Assembly (NCBI GenBank): GCA_045647905.1
Contig: JAZRMZ010000140.1
Location: 1-28,363 of the forward strand
Source: SIG440 sp045647905
GTDB taxonomy: Bacteria > Bacillota > Clostridia > Monoglobales > Monoglobaceae
Reading direction: 5' to 3'
Length of the DNA: 28,363 nt
This document shows, in pieces, positions 1 through 8,120 of the stretch; positions within the stretch are counted from its first letter, which is position 1; each line of letters starts with the position of its first letter. Under the pieces are notes generated by a model, which ran no database searches, was not told the DNA's origin, and was given only the letters and a program-made list of their open reading frames with translations. The position numbers and the translations under genes are program-made.

Positions 1-107
<107 letters not shown>

Positions 108-400
108 ATTTCCGAAAATTGATTAGCTCAATTTTGAATACTAACGTTTTGTAAAGTTCGCTAAAACTTTTCACTTAAGGAATTGACAAGGTCAATAAAC
201 CTTGTGCAATTGTCGTAATATTGTACTCTTGTACTTTAATATTACCGCTTTTCTCACTGTGTACTTTTCAAACATCATTGCTTCCTCTCGTTGAGGAGCT
301 TATCTACTATATCACACCATTCTCACTTTGTGAAGTCTTGTTTAAAACTTTTTTTAAAAATTTTTTTCAACTCAACCGTTCCGCTTGGCGCAACTCGTCT
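108..400 (-). other. 16S rRNA leader with three hairpins and a boxA-like site
   Basis: This is the transcribed leader between the rrn promoter and mature 16S, with no credible gene. It holds three inverted repeats. At 115-135 the arms AAAATTGA/TCAATTTT flank a 5-nt loop. At 181-211 the arms ACAAGGT/ACCTTGT flank a 6-nt loop and extend outward as AATTG/CAATT past one bulged base. At 215-245 the arms GTAATATT/AATATTAC enclose an inner GTAC/GTAC pairing. At 260-278 the minus strand reads TGATGTTTGAAAAGTACAC, which resembles the boxA antitermination element of Firmicutes rRNA leaders. The hairpins are seen directly. Their role in RNase III processing or antitermination is inferred from where they lie. 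Confidence 0.6.
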
Positions 401-429
401 ATATTAACACAAAACCAAACGCTTGTCAA
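401..429 (-). promoter_or_regulatory. rRNA operon promoter (sigma-A type)
   Basis: On the minus strand a consensus -35 TTGACA (424-429) is separated by exactly 17 bp from a -10 TAATAT (401-406). Just upstream, about 432-462, are phased A and T tracts typical of an UP element. The initiation site would be near 394, giving a leader of about 290 nt before 16S. This arrangement is typical of strong rRNA promoters. Confidence 0.88.
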
Positions 430-530
430 CCCCTTTTTTAAAATTTTTTTAAAATTTTTTCAGTTATATTATTTCCTGTTTTTTCATAATTATTCACTAC
501 ATATATTATAAATAAGAAAGGTCTGAAAAA

Positions 531-1706
531 ATGAACTTCTTTTTCAAAAAATCATTATGTATTATCCTTGCCGTAATCCTGTCCTGCACGATGCCGGCCT
601 CGGCAGAAGTGGTCAGTCAGGTAAATGCAGATGTGGAAACCCAGCTTGTGAACGCTCCCTCGGCTATTCTTATGGAACAATCTTCGGGTCAGATTCTTTA
701 CGAACACAACCCCGACGAAAAACTCCCCATTGCAAGTGTCACAAAAACAATGACGATGCTTCTTATAATGGAAGCTCTTGATTCAGGAAAGATTTCTTTG
801 ACCGACACCGTAACCGCCAGTGAATACGCCTCCTCAATGGGCGGCTCCCAAGTTTTTCTCGAACCGGGCGAACAAATGACAGTTGAGGATATGCTCAAGG
901 CAATTGTCATCGCATCGGGCAACGATGCAGCAGTTGCAATGGCAGAACATATCGCAGGCACAGAACCCGCCTTTGTGGAATTGATGAACAAACGCGCAGG
1001 CGAGCTTGGCTGCAAAAACACCCATTTTATAAACTGCAACGGTCTGGACGAAACCTCCGAGCATTACAGCAGCGCACGGGATGTTGCAATAATCTCCTGC
1101 GAGCTTCTCAGACATCCCAAAATCACAGATTACACCACCGTCTGGATGGACACCCTTCGCAACGGGGAATTCGGGCTTTCAAACACAAATAAGCTGATAC
1201 GCTTTTATAATGGGGCAAACGGAATCAAAACAGGTTCAACCTCCATTGCAAAATACTGTCTTTCAGCTTCGGCAAAGAGAGACGATATGCAGCTTGTTGC
1301 GGTGGTTCTTGCCGCTCCGACTACCGCCGACAGATTTTCGAGCGCAAAAAGGCTTCTTGACTACGGCTTTGCAAACTATTCTGTCGTGAGTGCCGCCGAA
1401 AAAGTCGGCAAACTCTCTCCTGCTTCGGTTGTGGGCGGAAAAACCAAAACCCTGCGCATACAGCCTGATTCAAAGGTGAATTTTATTGTAAAAAAAGGAA
1501 ATCAAGATAAGATTGAAACCACTGTGACCCTTGACCCCACCATAAAGGCTCCTATTGAAATAAACCAAAAGGTGGGTCAGGCAACCTTGATGATAGGCAA
1601 AGACAAGGTTGCAGTATGCGACATAACTGCTGCCGAAGCAGTTGAACGTATGACAGTTTCCGCCATGTTCGGAAAAATAATGAGAGCATGGCTTTGTATG
1701 AACTGA
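531..1706 (+). CDS. dacF: D-alanyl-D-alanine carboxypeptidase (PBP5/DacF family)
   Basis: This serine carboxypeptidase (peptidase S11, low-molecular-weight PBP) removes the terminal D-Ala from peptidoglycan stem pentapeptides outside the membrane. The 391-aa protein has an N-terminal signal peptide (residues 1-25, ending PASA). It has all three active-site motifs: SxxK at S69-K72 (SVTK), SxN at S129-N131 (SGN) and KTG at 233-235. After about residue 285 comes a beta-rich domain like the PBP5 C-terminal domain, and the last 20 residues could form the usual amphipathic membrane-tethering helix. The ATG is preceded by AAGAAAGG at 514-521. Length and motif spacing are normal for the family. It diverges from the rRNA operon. 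The function is secure, but dacF versus another dac paralogue is a guess. Confidence 0.93.
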   Translation: MNFFFKKSLCIILAVILSCTMPASAEVVSQVNADVETQLVNAPSAILMEQSSGQILYEHNPDEKLPIASVTKTMTMLLIMEALDSGKISLTDTVTASEYASSMGGSQVFLEPGEQMTVEDMLKAIVIASGNDAAVAMAEHIAGTEPAFVELMNKRAGELGCKNTHFINCNGLDETSEHYSSARDVAIISCELLRHPKITDYTTVWMDTLRNGEFGLSNTNKLIRFYNGANGIKTGSTSIAKYCLSASAKRDDMQLVAVVLAAPTTADRFSSAKRLLDYGFANYSVVSAAEKVGKLSPASVVGGKTKTLRIQPDSKVNFIVKKGNQDKIETTVTLDPTIKAPIEINQKVGQATLMIGKDKVAVCDITAAEAVERMTVSAMFGKIMRAWLCMN

Positions 1707-1714
1707 CATTAACA

Positions 1715-1743
1715 TTGACATTTTATGTATAATAGGTTAAAAT
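1715..1743 (+). promoter_or_regulatory. Probable promoter for the MTA/SAH nucleosidase gene
   Basis: TTGACA (1715-1720), 17 bp, then TAAAAT (1738-1743) lies 37 bp before the next ATG and just after the carboxypeptidase stop. No terminator hairpin separates the two genes, so read-through is also possible. Confidence 0.55.
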
Positions 1744-1779
1744 ACAAATAACTACATTATATATAAGGAGAAAATACAA

Positions 1780-2466
1780 ATGATAGGAATTATCGGAGCA
1801 ATGGATATAGAAGTCAACAGCTTTAAGGAGCTGATGACAGACAAACAAACAGAAACGGTAAGCGGAACAGAATTTGTCAGCGGAAATCTGTGGGGCAAAC
1901 CCACCGTTGTTGCAGTCAGCGGCGTGGGCAAGGTTAATGCCGCAATATGCACACAAACCATGTGCTTGAAATACAAACCTCAATTCATCATCAACAGCGG
2001 TGTTGCAGGAGGTCTTGAAAAAACCCTGAACATCTGCGATGTTGTGGTTGCATCAGCCGTAATTCAGCACGACATGGATACGTCACCCTTGGGCGACCCC
2101 GTGGGCTTCATTTCAGGAATAAATATGGTTGATATTCCGTCAAACGAGCTTCTTTCCGCAAAACTTGCATCAGCATCAGCAGAAAACGGAATCCACACCC
2201 TCACGGGAAAGATTGTTTCGGGCGACCAGTTTATCAACAGCGCAGAAAAGAAAAAATACCTGGTTGAGACCTTTGGAGCATACGCCTGCGAAATGGAAGC
2301 CGCATCAATCGGACACGTTGCATATAAGAACAATGTTCCCTTCTGTATTCTCCGCTCCGTTTCCGACAACGCAGACGGCAGTTCCCACCTTTCCTATACG
2401 GAATTTGTTGATGCCGCCGCAAAAAACCTTGTGAAGGTTATGGAAACATTTTTTGAAAAATTATAG
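1780..2466 (+). CDS. mtnN: 5'-methylthioadenosine/S-adenosylhomocysteine nucleosidase
   Basis: This cytosolic enzyme hydrolyses the N-glycosidic bond of MTA and SAH (and 5'-deoxyadenosine) to release adenine, serving methionine salvage and the activated-methyl cycle. The 228-aa length is normal. The N-terminus MIGIIGAMDIEV matches the family, placing Glu11 at the E. coli catalytic Glu12 position. The nucleoside-binding segment C-E-M-E-A-A (Met172-Glu173) and the catalytic Asp196 in RSVSDNAD are both present. The SGVGK turn (47-51) and SGVAGG (73-78) are conserved. AAGGAG lies 9-14 bp before the ATG, and a strong terminator follows. No luxS or methionine gene adjoins it, so it appears to be a single-gene unit. 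Confidence 0.95.
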   Translation: MIGIIGAMDIEVNSFKELMTDKQTETVSGTEFVSGNLWGKPTVVAVSGVGKVNAAICTQTMCLKYKPQFIINSGVAGGLEKTLNICDVVVASAVIQHDMDTSPLGDPVGFISGINMVDIPSNELLSAKLASASAENGIHTLTGKIVSGDQFINSAEKKKYLVETFGAYACEMEAASIGHVAYKNNVPFCILRSVSDNADGSSHLSYTEFVDAAAKNLVKVMETFFEKL

Positions 2467-2470
2467 CATT

Positions 2471-2505
2471 CGAGCCGTGGCATTTGCCACGGCTCGATTT
2501 TTTTT
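2471..2505 (+). terminator. Rho-independent terminator after mtnN
   Basis: A perfect 11-bp stem (CGAGCCGTGGC, loop ATTT, GCCACGGCTCG) is followed by ATTTTTTTT. It ends 7 bp before the stop of the convergent SLH gene. On the minus strand the hairpin is not followed by a T run, so it mainly serves the plus strand. Confidence 0.93.
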
Positions 2506-2511
2506 ACCACG

Positions 2512-5379
2512 TTATCTTACGATAACAATTTCAGAAACCTTATCTTCATAAATCTTTACAAATACTCTCACTTCGTTGCCTTCCTCAAAAACTTCAATGT
2601 CACCGGCTGTCACAACCGAAACATTGCCCTGCTTTCTCTGTGAGTTGTATTCATAAACCAGCGCATCGGTTGTTGAATAGTTTCTTACGCTTCCGTTAAC
2701 GCTGACGTTGATTGAATCACCGAATTTCTTTGTCACACGTCCGTAAACAGTTGTCAGGTCGGTTGTGATTTCATTGATAAATTCGGTTGTCATTGCATCG
2801 CTGTCAAAGAGAAGTGTGATATTATCAACCTCACCCTTGGCATTTGTGCTGTACTGGAATACGTCACCCTGCTTGAGCTTTTTGTTGTCGCCCTTGATGA
2901 ATACAGTTGTATCTGTTGCCATCAGTTCAACTTCTTTGCCGTTTTCAATACCGTAAACCACATCAACTGTGTCATAATCCTCATTCTGTGCTGTTGCAAT
3001 CTCATCAACAAGAACAATGGGTGATTTTGCCTCGGCAATGCCTGTTGCACTTGTCACAATAATTGCCCCTGCCGAGAAGTCCTCCTGAAGGTCATAAACC
3101 ACAATATCATAAGGTGTGTTGTTTGAGAACATCTTGTAATCTCTCACGGCATAACGTGTTGTGTCTGTTCCGGCATCGGCAGGAATATCAAAGACAACAG
3201 TATCGTTGTTCACTCTGACATCACCAATCATGCCCGATGCACTCTTATACACCTGATCTGCGGCGGCAAAGTTCTTTGTGAATACGCCCTTGTTCACCGC
3301 GCCTGTGGATGTGTTGTCAACGGCAATATCAAGACCTGTGAGTTTTCCTGCAGAGTTTGTTTCATAGGTGATAAGCTGAGGCGAAACCTGACCGTCCTTG
3401 CCGAATCTTGAAAGAACTTCTTCGGCTGTGAGACCATAGGTGTCATTAACACGGATTTTTGTTGCACCGTCAAACACCTGACTTTCGCCCTTTGCGGTGA
3501 ATATCTTGAACTGAATTGTTTCGTCAATTGTTCCTGTGATTGCCGCATTTGTCAGATAACCGTACGCACCTCTGATTGCAGTTCCCGTTGTTGAAGCGGT
3601 TGTGTCAACAGCGGCAACATTGCCCTCAACGTCAAGATAGAACCTGCCTTCGTCACGAAGTGCAATGTCATTGGGATAATTGCTTGCCTTTTTGTAGAGA
3701 GTGTCAGAGTCGTTTATTCTGAAGCCATCATCTGAAACCTGAGTAACCCGACCAAGGATGCTCTCGGTTGTTACATACGCCTTGATGAGCTGTTTGTCCT
3801 GACTGACAGTATAGGAAATAACATTCCATTCTTCAAGTTCGGAGGGCTTAATCTTTTCACCGTTTTTCACAAGTGTGAACATAACCTCTGTGTTTTCGGG
3901 ATCAAGAAGCAACGAACCGTTGTTATACTTATCGGTCACTCTGCCCGTTACACTTGAAACTGTTTCAACAACAAGGTTTGTGAAGTGGTTGACAAAAACA
4001 ATGTCATATACATTGTTCACATCGGTATCAAGAAGAATCAGATTACCTGTTTTGGGAATAAGCTGGTCGTTTGCCAGAGTTTCAATAAACTTTCCGTTAT
4101 AAATATAAACAGGCTTTGCAACAATGGATGCTGTTTTTGTTGTCTGGTCGTTTGTGTTGGCTCTCCAGTAAGTTACTGTTTTGTTTGTTCCTTCATCGCC
4201 CGTCACCGAAACAATGTCCCTTGCATTGATTGTAAGTTCATTGTTTTTGGTGCTCTGAGGCCGGACAAGAAGCAAGGTCTTTTCGTCGGTTGTGGAATCT
4301 ACCCTTGCATAATAAACCACGTTATATCCAAGATATGATACCGCATTTGTGTTACCTTCTTCAAAAACGCTGTCGTTGATTATTATTTGTCCTTCCGATG
4401 CGGCACCGCCACCTGTAAGTGTGGTTTCGCTTGTTCCTTTAATCTGTCCGTATGCTTTTTCAACATTAAGTCTGTCTGACAAAAGAGTTTTGTCAACAAC
4501 TTCATAAACCACGTTGCTGCCAAAGCCCGTCTGTTCCATCATATTAACCGTGAGGGCATTGAAAACAAGCTGCGCAACGTCACCACGTTTTGCGGGAGTT
4601 GAACCTGCCGATGAAACACCCTTGAGAAGCTGATTTTCGGATGCAACCGCCAAATATCCGGCGGGATAACCACCCCTTTGTGTTGCCACAGGCTCATAAC
4701 CAAGGGCTCTTACCATAATTGTTACCGCTTCCTGAAACAAAACCGCATCATCAGGACGGAATCTGCCTCTTTCATCACCGATAACCATACCCTGCTGATG
4801 TGCAACGTTGATTGCTCCGTTTGCCCAGTGGTTCTTCGCCACATCAGGGAAGGTTGTGGGAACGTTTGAGCTGTTTGCAACATCTTCAAGTCCAACCGAA
4901 TATACAGCCACCTTTGCCATTTCAGAACGCTTGATGTTGTCATCGGGACGGAACGCACCGGTATCGTCGCCAATCATGATACCCAACGCCCCAAGAACCT
5001 CTGCAGCTTCTTCATATTTTGTTCCTGCAATATCCGGGGGAAGTGCCACACGGCTGTGGCTGTATCTTGAAAGAGCAGTTTCTTCGGGAAGTTCCTCATT
5101 CATCATTGCGTTTCGTTTTGTTCTGTTTTGTTCAACAATTGCTTCGCTGTTGTCAGCAGTATTGGTCGTCCGTGGCGAAGCCTGGTGCATTGACATATCC
5201 GTATTTTCAGGATTCTGTCCCTTTTCTTCAGATGTGTTTCCCTTGCTGTCATTGCCGTTAAGCATTCCGGGGGTTTCGCCCGATACGGGAATAAGCTCCG
5301 GATCGGCAGCAAAAGCATTTACCCCAAAGACAAAAAGCATGGCAATTGTCAGACACAAGGATATAAATCTTTTTGACAT
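2512..5379 (-). CDS. Secreted S-layer homology (SLH) domain surface protein
   Basis: This is a 955-aa exported protein with a signal peptide at residues 1-25 (cleavage near AFA-AD). A low-complexity polar linker (about 30-112) is rich in Asn, Glu and Ser. Three SLH domains follow at about 115-165 (GDDTGAFRPDDNIKRSEMAK), 176-228 (FPDVAKNHWA then GRFRPDDAVLFQEAV) and 235-282 (more degenerate, KRGDVAQLVFNAL). SLH domains anchor proteins to pyruvylated secondary cell-wall polymer. The remaining 670 residues are beta-rich, with many Val/Thr/Asp strands, and match no domain I can name. Placing the SLH repeats at the N-terminus is common for Clostridia S-layer proteins. AAGGAGG lies 9 bp before the ATG. 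It diverges from another SLH gene across 275 bp. Surface anchoring is confident, but the role of the large C-terminal region is unknown. Confidence 0.9.
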   Translation of the reverse strand: MSKRFISLCLTIAMLFVFGVNAFAADPELIPVSGETPGMLNGNDSKGNTSEEKGQNPENTDMSMHQASPRTTNTADNSEAIVEQNRTKRNAMMNEELPEETALSRYSHSRVALPPDIAGTKYEEAAEVLGALGIMIGDDTGAFRPDDNIKRSEMAKVAVYSVGLEDVANSSNVPTTFPDVAKNHWANGAINVAHQQGMVIGDERGRFRPDDAVLFQEAVTIMVRALGYEPVATQRGGYPAGYLAVASENQLLKGVSSAGSTPAKRGDVAQLVFNALTVNMMEQTGFGSNVVYEVVDKTLLSDRLNVEKAYGQIKGTSETTLTGGGAASEGQIIINDSVFEEGNTNAVSYLGYNVVYYARVDSTTDEKTLLLVRPQSTKNNELTINARDIVSVTGDEGTNKTVTYWRANTNDQTTKTASIVAKPVYIYNGKFIETLANDQLIPKTGNLILLDTDVNNVYDIVFVNHFTNLVVETVSSVTGRVTDKYNNGSLLLDPENTEVMFTLVKNGEKIKPSELEEWNVISYTVSQDKQLIKAYVTTESILGRVTQVSDDGFRINDSDTLYKKASNYPNDIALRDEGRFYLDVEGNVAAVDTTASTTGTAIRGAYGYLTNAAITGTIDETIQFKIFTAKGESQVFDGATKIRVNDTYGLTAEEVLSRFGKDGQVSPQLITYETNSAGKLTGLDIAVDNTSTGAVNKGVFTKNFAAADQVYKSASGMIGDVRVNNDTVVFDIPADAGTDTTRYAVRDYKMFSNNTPYDIVVYDLQEDFSAGAIIVTSATGIAEAKSPIVLVDEIATAQNEDYDTVDVVYGIENGKEVELMATDTTVFIKGDNKKLKQGDVFQYSTNAKGEVDNITLLFDSDAMTTEFINEITTDLTTVYGRVTKKFGDSINVSVNGSVRNYSTTDALVYEYNSQRKQGNVSVVTAGDIEVFEEGNEVRVFVKIYEDKVSEIVIVR

Positions 5380-5545
5380 TTTTAGTCCTCCTTATAAAAA
5401 TTTTGAAAATGTTTCGAGTTTATTGTGCGTAACCAAAATAAATTTACAACACAAAGATTTTGGAGTCTTTAACAAATTTTTTCTTTTTTTCAGTAAATTT
5501 AATAATTTTGTTACAAATATGTAAAAAAAAATTCTGTAAATATAG

Positions 5546-5574
5546 TTGAAATTTATAATTATTTGTGTTAGAAT
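5546..5574 (+). promoter_or_regulatory. Extended -10 promoter for the 607-aa SLH protein gene
   Basis: TTGAAA (5546-5551), 17 bp, TAGAAT (5569-5574), with TGT directly before the -10 element (extended -10). This gives a leader of about 75 nt ending in AGGGGG before the ATG at 5655. It sits inside the AT-rich 275-bp divergent region. On the minus strand, TTTACA with a TTAAAT-like -10 near 5490-5520 could serve the other SLH gene but is weak. Confidence 0.65.
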
Positions 5575-5654
5575 AAAATAGACAAAAACTATATGTTGTG
5601 GTTTTACTATGTTAATAATTAAATTTCCATATACAAATCAAGGGGGAAAAACCA

Positions 5655-7478
5655 ATGATTAAGAAAAAAATACTGAGCGGAATTTTGTGTGCAACATTTT
5701 TGTTTTCAACAGTTTCCGCCGCCAAACTCACATTCTCTGATGTAGAAAACGACCCGACCGTTTCATGGGCAAAAACCTATATAAACGAAATGGCTGAAAT
5801 GGGCTATATCAAAGGTTACGAAGACGGAACCTTCAAGCCCAACAATCCCATTTCAAAAACCGAAGCCCTCATTCTTCTTTCACGTATGATTGGCTTAAAC
5901 GATTCAAATTATGCTGATTCCCTTGAATATGCCCTTGACGAATTTGAAGCGGTTTTGAAAAAATATACCACAAATTATAAGCAAGAGGTATCGTTCCTGC
6001 TTTATACAGGTGTTCTTCATCCCTCTGACCTTGACGATTATCTCACAAACGCCAACAAAAACGAACCCCTCAAGAGATACGAAGCAGCAATCCTTCTCAC
6101 CAAGCTTCTTGGTGCGGCCGAAGAAGTTGAATCAAATCTCTTTGTTACTTCTTCATATGCCGACACCCTCAGTATTCCCGAACTTGCAAGACCCTACGTT
6201 GAATACGTAAAGGATCAGGGAATCATGCAGGGAATGGGCAACAACGCAGACGGTCAACCCGAATTTTCGCCCAACACCCCCGTAACACGTTCACAGATGT
6301 CAAAAATGCTTTATATGCTTATTGATATTCTTGACGTTACAACCGCATCGGGCGTTATCGTTGAAACAAATTCCTTTGACGAAACCATTACCGTTTCCAT
6401 CAACGGCAAATCCGTTGCTTATCCCGTTGACAAGAGCACAGAGTATAAAATAAACGGCGAGGCTGTTGAATTTGAAGACCTTTCGGAAGGTATGACCGTG
6501 AAAATTTCTCTCATCGCAGGCAAACTTGCTTTGATTGAAAATTATGAAGTTCTTGAAGACACCGTTATTTACGGTCTGGTTTCAGGAACAAAGTCGGATC
6601 AGGAATCAAAATCAATCACCATTGCCGACGCAAATGATAAATCCATTGTTGACACATATATGCTTTCAGAAAAAGCAAAAATCAGAATCGGCGGTGCCAT
6701 TGACAATTTCGCAAAAATAAAGAAAAACGACTATGTTGAATTAAACATTGAAGACGGTCTTGTAACCGAGCTTTCGGTTGTTGACAAAAACTCAACCGTA
6801 ACAGGAACACTCCAATCCGTTGATGCAACCGGCGAATACACCAGCCTCAACATCAGAACTCAGGCAGGCGAAACCGAAACATACGAAATTTCAGCCGACG
6901 GCGTTGTTGTTTCACGCAACAGCCTGGATGCAAACCTTGCATCACTTATGGAAGGTGATACCATTGTGCTCAAGCTCACATACGGAAAAATCACAAAAAT
7001 TTCGGCATCCAGCAAGAACCAGACTTTGTCGGGCAAAATGATTTCAATAACTCACACAACCTCCGGTTCTTCATTGATCGTTGAAGCAGACGGCAAAAAG
7101 ACTGATTACAAAATCAACAAGAGTGCAAAGGTTGTCATCAACTCAACAGAAGAAGCATCAGTTTATGACCTTCGTCCCGGCACAGACATCAACATCACAA
7201 TTGAAAGCAGCGAAATCACACAAATCAAAGCTGCTGCAACAATTGAAAAATCAAGCCTTACAGGTACAATCAAAACAATCAACCTGAACTATGGCTTGCT
7301 GATTGTTGAAGAAGACGGCGTTGAATACAATGTTTTCTGCAAAACAAGCACAAACATAATCGACAGCAAAACCGGCAAAACCGTTTCGCTCAAGAGCGTT
7401 GAAACCGGACGTTCTGCAATCATAACAGGTTCAAACGCATCAGGTGTTCTTGAAGCAACAGCAATTGTCCTTCAGTAA
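5655..7478 (+). CDS. SLH-domain surface protein with five C-terminal beta repeats
   Basis: This is a 607-aa exported protein. The signal peptide covers residues 1-22 (cleavage near VSA-AK). Three SLH domains lie at about 25-80 (FSDVENDPTVSWAKTYI, then GYEDGTFKPNNPISKTEA), 84-155 (degenerate) and 165-226 (FSPNTPVTRSQMSKMLYML). From 232 to the end the chain consists of about five repeats of 70-75 residues (232-298, 305-377, 381-453, 457-528, 534-606). Each has the pattern of a V-x-G turn, beta strands, a Y-x-I/L-s strand, a Leu-x-x-G-d/t segment and a closing I/V-strand. This looks like wall anchoring plus a stalk or spacer of repeated beta modules. I do not recognise the repeat as a named domain. 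The start is supported by AAGGGGG 11 bp upstream. A strong terminator follows. Confidence 0.9.
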   Translation: MIKKKILSGILCATFLFSTVSAAKLTFSDVENDPTVSWAKTYINEMAEMGYIKGYEDGTFKPNNPISKTEALILLSRMIGLNDSNYADSLEYALDEFEAVLKKYTTNYKQEVSFLLYTGVLHPSDLDDYLTNANKNEPLKRYEAAILLTKLLGAAEEVESNLFVTSSYADTLSIPELARPYVEYVKDQGIMQGMGNNADGQPEFSPNTPVTRSQMSKMLYMLIDILDVTTASGVIVETNSFDETITVSINGKSVAYPVDKSTEYKINGEAVEFEDLSEGMTVKISLIAGKLALIENYEVLEDTVIYGLVSGTKSDQESKSITIADANDKSIVDTYMLSEKAKIRIGGAIDNFAKIKKNDYVELNIEDGLVTELSVVDKNSTVTGTLQSVDATGEYTSLNIRTQAGETETYEISADGVVVSRNSLDANLASLMEGDTIVLKLTYGKITKISASSKNQTLSGKMISITHTTSGSSLIVEADGKKTDYKINKSAKVVINSTEEASVYDLRPGTDINITIESSEITQIKAAATIEKSSLTGTIKTINLNYGLLIVEEDGVEYNVFCKTSTNIIDSKTGKTVSLKSVETGRSAIITGSNASGVLEATAIVLQ

Positions 7479-7490
7479 TTTCCAACTCAA

Positions 7491-7528
7491 ACAAACCGTC
7501 TTGCAAATGCAAGACGGTTTGTTGTTTT
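7491..7528 (+). terminator. Rho-independent terminator after the 607-aa SLH gene
   Basis: A 14-bp perfect stem (ACAAACCGTCTTGC, loop AAAT, GCAAGACGGTTTGT) is followed by TGTTTTAT, 12 bp past the stop codon. Confidence 0.88.
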
Positions 7529-7531
7529 ATA

Positions 7532-7663
7532 GGTTCTGCAACAAAGGTTGAGTCCCGACATAAAGATTCTTTGCCCGTGGCTCAGAATAACACCAAAGCG
7601 GTCATCCTGAGTGTAACGAAGGATCTTCCCGACGTGATTTGCCTCAACATTTGTTGCAAAGCC
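7532..7663. repeat. 132-bp palindromic, MITE-like intergenic repeat
   Basis: The ends are inverted copies of each other: 7532-7552 on the plus strand and 7643-7663 on the minus strand match at 18 of 21 positions (core TGCAACAAA-GTTGAG). Inside, two copies of a 26-28-bp module lie head to head: AGATTCTTT...CTCAGAAT (7564-7591) and GTCATCCTGAG...AAGGATCT (7601-7626). The whole unit could form a long cruciform or RNA hairpin. The right half, 63 bp from 7601 to 7663, recurs with the same length at 19608-19670. No coding potential is seen. A short non-autonomous mobile element or REP-like repeat is the most likely explanation. No clear target-site duplication was found. Confidence 0.7.
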
Positions 7664-7722
7664 TTTTTTATTTTACAGGAAATTTCACGCCGATGGCAAA
7701 AACGCATATGGACGAAAAAACG

Positions 7723-7756
7723 GCATCCCTTTCTGCCCGTCAAAGGTGCTTTTTTA
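7723..7756 (+). terminator. Possible terminator hairpin, T-rich on both sides
   Basis: Arms CCTTT/AAAGG and GCA/TGC, with a 2-nt bulge on the left and a 9-nt loop (CTGCCCGTC), are followed by TTTTTTA on the plus strand. On the minus strand a TTTTTT run also follows. The stem is modest (8 bp). It lies between the palindromic repeat and the small membrane protein gene, in the gene-free stretch 7479-7829 that otherwise holds only the SLH terminator, the repeat and the hairpin at 7792-7829. Confidence 0.4.
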
Positions 7757-7791
7757 TATTCTCTCAGGTATAAAATCATCCTTAAATGTTA

Positions 7792-7829
7792 ATACTTTCC
7801 ATATATATCAAAAAAGGCAGGGAAAGTAT
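7792..7829 (+). promoter_or_regulatory. Inverted repeat covering the ribosome binding site
   Basis: Perfect 9-bp arms ATACTTTCC (7792-7800) and GGAAAGTAT (7821-7829) are separated by 20 nt. The right arm contains part of the AGGGA ribosome binding site and ends on the base before the ATG at 7830. As RNA this would sequester the start. As DNA it could be an operator. The arms are seen directly and the function is inferred. Confidence 0.5.
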
Positions 7830-8120
7830 ATGACAGATAAAAAATCCAGACGAGTTATAATAATAAACAACATTCAATCGGGCACCATTGATCAGGCAAT
7901 TTTCATTCTGAAGTCCGACAAAACGGACGTTTTACCCGCAGGAGCAGATGTAAGCATTGCAAACGAAGCCCAGAACATCATCAACAACTATATCCGTCAG
8001 GTTGAACACCATAAATCCCTTATACAAAAAAAGAGCCGTTACCTCCCCGGCTGGCTCAAATTTCTTGTGGCTGCCATAGTCGTTGCAGCATTTGTTGGGT
8101 TTTCGGCTCACATCATATAA
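7830..8120 (+). CDS. Small single-pass membrane protein of unknown function
   Basis: A 96-aa protein, not confidently recognised. Residues 1-70 are soluble, with an IIINNI strand near residues 9-14 and a helix-forming segment from about 47 to 70 (EAQNIINNYIRQVEHH). Residues 76-94 form one hydrophobic helix (FLVAAIVVAAFVGFSAHII) with the C-terminus at the membrane. The topology suggests a tail-anchored or N-in/C-out protein. The reading frame is open further upstream, but the ATG at 7830 is chosen because GGCAGGGAAAG lies directly before it and the upstream residues look non-coding. Its last 13 bp overlap the end of the convergent SLOG gene. The start lies against an inverted repeat, suggesting control at translation. 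Confidence 0.7.
   Translation: MTDKKSRRVIIINNIQSGTIDQAIFILKSDKTDVLPAGADVSIANEAQNIINNYIRQVEHHKSLIQKKSRYLPGWLKFLVAAIVVAAFVGFSAHII

Noticed and set aside
221..511. 96-aa plus-strand open frame, Phe/Leu-rich
   Set aside because: It lies antisense to the rRNA leader and promoter, its composition reflects T-rich DNA, and it has no ribosome binding site.
5380..5654. Riboswitch in the leader of either SLH gene
   Set aside because: The region is very AT-rich with only weak pairing (TATATG/CATATA), and no known aptamer motif was recognised.
7532..7663. CRISPR-like reading of the repeated modules
   Set aside because: Copies are in alternating orientation, scattered and without uniform unique spacers. 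No cas genes are present.
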